A stretch of DNA of 5,555 nucleotides, from the NCBI GenBank assembly GCA_031271525.1, contig JAISVO010000004.1, forward strand, positions 1 to 5,555, written 5' to 3'. This document shows positions 4,816-5,555 of the stretch, piece after piece (within the stretch, counting starts at the first letter, position 1; the number at the start of each line of letters is the position of its first letter). This DNA comes from Oscillospiraceae bacterium. Its GTDB lineage: Bacteria; Bacillota; Clostridia; Oscillospirales; UBA929. A program made the translations under genes and the position numbers. The notes beneath the pieces are model-generated. The model searched no databases. It had not been told where the DNA came from and saw only the letters and a list, made by a program, of their open reading frames with translations.

Positions 4816-5555
4816 ATGGATTTCAGACTATCGGCGGAGCATGAGATGTGCCGGGGGCTGTTCCGGCAGTTTTCGGTTAATGAAGTCGAACCGATCGCAA
4901 TCGAGATCGACGAGCAGGAACGTTTCCCGGCGGAGACGGTCGCGAAGATGGCCGAAGCGGGGTTTATGGGGATTCCCATCCCGAAGCAGTACGGCGGGCA
5001 GGGCGGCGACTACCTCGCCTACGCCCTGTGCGTGGAGGAGCTTGCGAAGGTGTGCGGCTCCACCTCGGTCATCGTCAGCGCCCACACAAGCCTCGCCTGC
5101 GGGCCGCTGTTGGAGTTCGGCACCGAGGAGCAGAAACAGAAGTACCTGACGCCTCTGGCTTCCGGTGAGAAGCTCGGCGCGTTCGGGCTGACCGAGCCGG
5201 GCGCCGGCACCGACGCCGCGGGGCAGACAACCAAGGCGGTCGATAAGGGCGGCTACTATCTGCTGAACGGCAGTAAAATTTTCATCACCAACGCCGGGTA
5301 CGCCGACACATACATCATCTTCGCGATGACCGACCCGAGTCAGGGGACGCGCGGTATATCCGCTTTCATCGTGGAAAAAGACTTCCCCGGCTTTTCGGTC
5401 GGCGCGAAGGAAAAGAAACTGGGTATCCACGCCTCAAGCACCTGCGAATTGATCATGATCGACTGCGTTGTGCCCAAGGAAAACCTGCTGGGCAAGGAGG
5501 GTAAGGGTTTCGGCATCGCGATGAAGACGCTGGACGGCGGGCGGATCGGCATCGC
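4816..5555 (+). CDS. bcd: Short-chain acyl-CoA dehydrogenase, probably butyryl-CoA dehydrogenase (3' end cut by window)
   Basis: The frame is open from ATG 4816 to the window edge, giving 246 residues of an expected 380 or so. This FAD enzyme interconverts crotonyl-CoA and butyryl-CoA, often with an electron-transferring flavoprotein (EtfAB). Visible are the N-terminal helical domain (MDFRLSAEHE...), 'GFMGIPIPKQYGGQGGD' (49-65) and the acyl-CoA dehydrogenase signature 'AFGLTEPGAGTDAA' (122-135). Next are 'GSKIFITNAGYADTYIIFA' (152-170), the beta-domain stretch 'KKLGIHASST' (200-209) and 'DGGRIGI' at the edge. The catalytic glutamate (near 367 in relatives) lies outside. The purine-rich AAGGAA at 4803-4808 is 7 bases before the ATG. 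The gene lies 17 bases after phaJ and is surely co-transcribed with it. Butyryl specificity is inferred from resemblance to clostridial Bcd and from the neighbours; other short-chain substrates are possible. etfBA may follow. Confidence 0.9.
   Translation, partial: MDFRLSAEHEMCRGLFRQFSVNEVEPIAIEIDEQERFPAETVAKMAEAGFMGIPIPKQYGGQGGDYLAYALCVEELAKVCGSTSVIVSAHTSLACGPLLEFGTEEQKQKYLTPLASGEKLGAFGLTEPGAGTDAAGQTTKAVDKGGYYLLNGSKIFITNAGYADTYIIFAMTDPSQGTRGISAFIVEKDFPGFSVGAKEKKLGIHASSTCELIMIDCVVPKENLLGKEGKGFGIAMKTLDGGRIGI

Noticed and set aside
4828..5430. Minus-strand open frame of 200 codons
   Set aside because: It lies wholly opposite bcd, whose motifs are unmistakable. The composition is Arg/Leu/Gly-rich and no family is recognisable.
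1..5555. tRNA, rRNA, CRISPR arrays, insertion sequences or prophage parts
   Set aside because: I saw no cloverleaf-like segment, no spaced direct repeats, no transposase-like frame and no terminal inverted repeats. The window is almost fully taken up by metabolic genes.

Overview
This window reads as a piece of a GC-rich, probably anaerobic Bacillota (Clostridia) chromosome devoted to short-chain acyl-CoA (butyrate / acetoacetate type) metabolism. The assignment rests on strong AAGGAGG-type ribosome binding sites, a TTG start, an NPKTAD-type cell-surface anchor, and clostridial-looking CoA-transferase, PhaJ and butyryl-CoA dehydrogenase proteins. The genus cannot be read from this sequence alone.

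Layout, left to right. (1) On the + strand is the C-terminal end of a probable branched-chain amino acid type ABC transporter substrate-binding protein (1-399). After a strong hairpin comes a complete acetyl-CoA hydrolase/transferase family CoA-transferase (456-1760, Cat1/4-hydroxybutyrate/butyryl-CoA:acetate type). A 12-bp hairpin at 1780-1811 closes this unit, where it meets an opposing unit. (2) On the - strand, read from right to left, are atoD (3463-4146), atoA (2808-3470, overlapping atoD by 8 bases) and a secreted, C-terminally anchored surface protein of unknown function (1827-2747). (3) A 232-base non-coding region (4147-4378) separates atoD from a divergent + strand operon. (4) That operon holds phaJ ((R)-enoyl-CoA hydratase, 4379-4798) and bcd (short-chain acyl-CoA dehydrogenase, from 4816), and bcd runs off the right edge.

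The most notable part is the divergent control region. Each strand carries an exact sigma-54 (RpoN/SigL) -24/-12 promoter, TGGCAC-N5-TTGC: one faces atoDA (4192-4206) and one faces phaJ-bcd (4323-4337). Between them lie two tandem copies of a 16-base inverted repeat, AAGTC-N6-GACTT (4257-4272 and 4277-4292), exactly 20 bases apart, plus another inverted repeat, ATTGAC-N6-GTCAAT (4227-4244). This is the arrangement expected if one AAA+ enhancer-binding protein fires both operons from shared upstream activator sites. The idea is consistent with the known AtoC/sigma-54 control of ato genes in E. coli, although these sites differ from that system.

Metabolically, the heterodimeric CoA-transferase would move CoA between acetoacetate/butyrate/acetate-like acids. 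PhaJ interconverts (R)-3-hydroxyacyl-CoA and enoyl-CoA. Bcd interconverts enoyl-CoA (crotonyl-CoA) and butyryl-CoA. The Cat1-type enzyme could release the acid by exchange with acetate. The direction (butyrate formation or short-chain acid use) cannot be decided from sequence.
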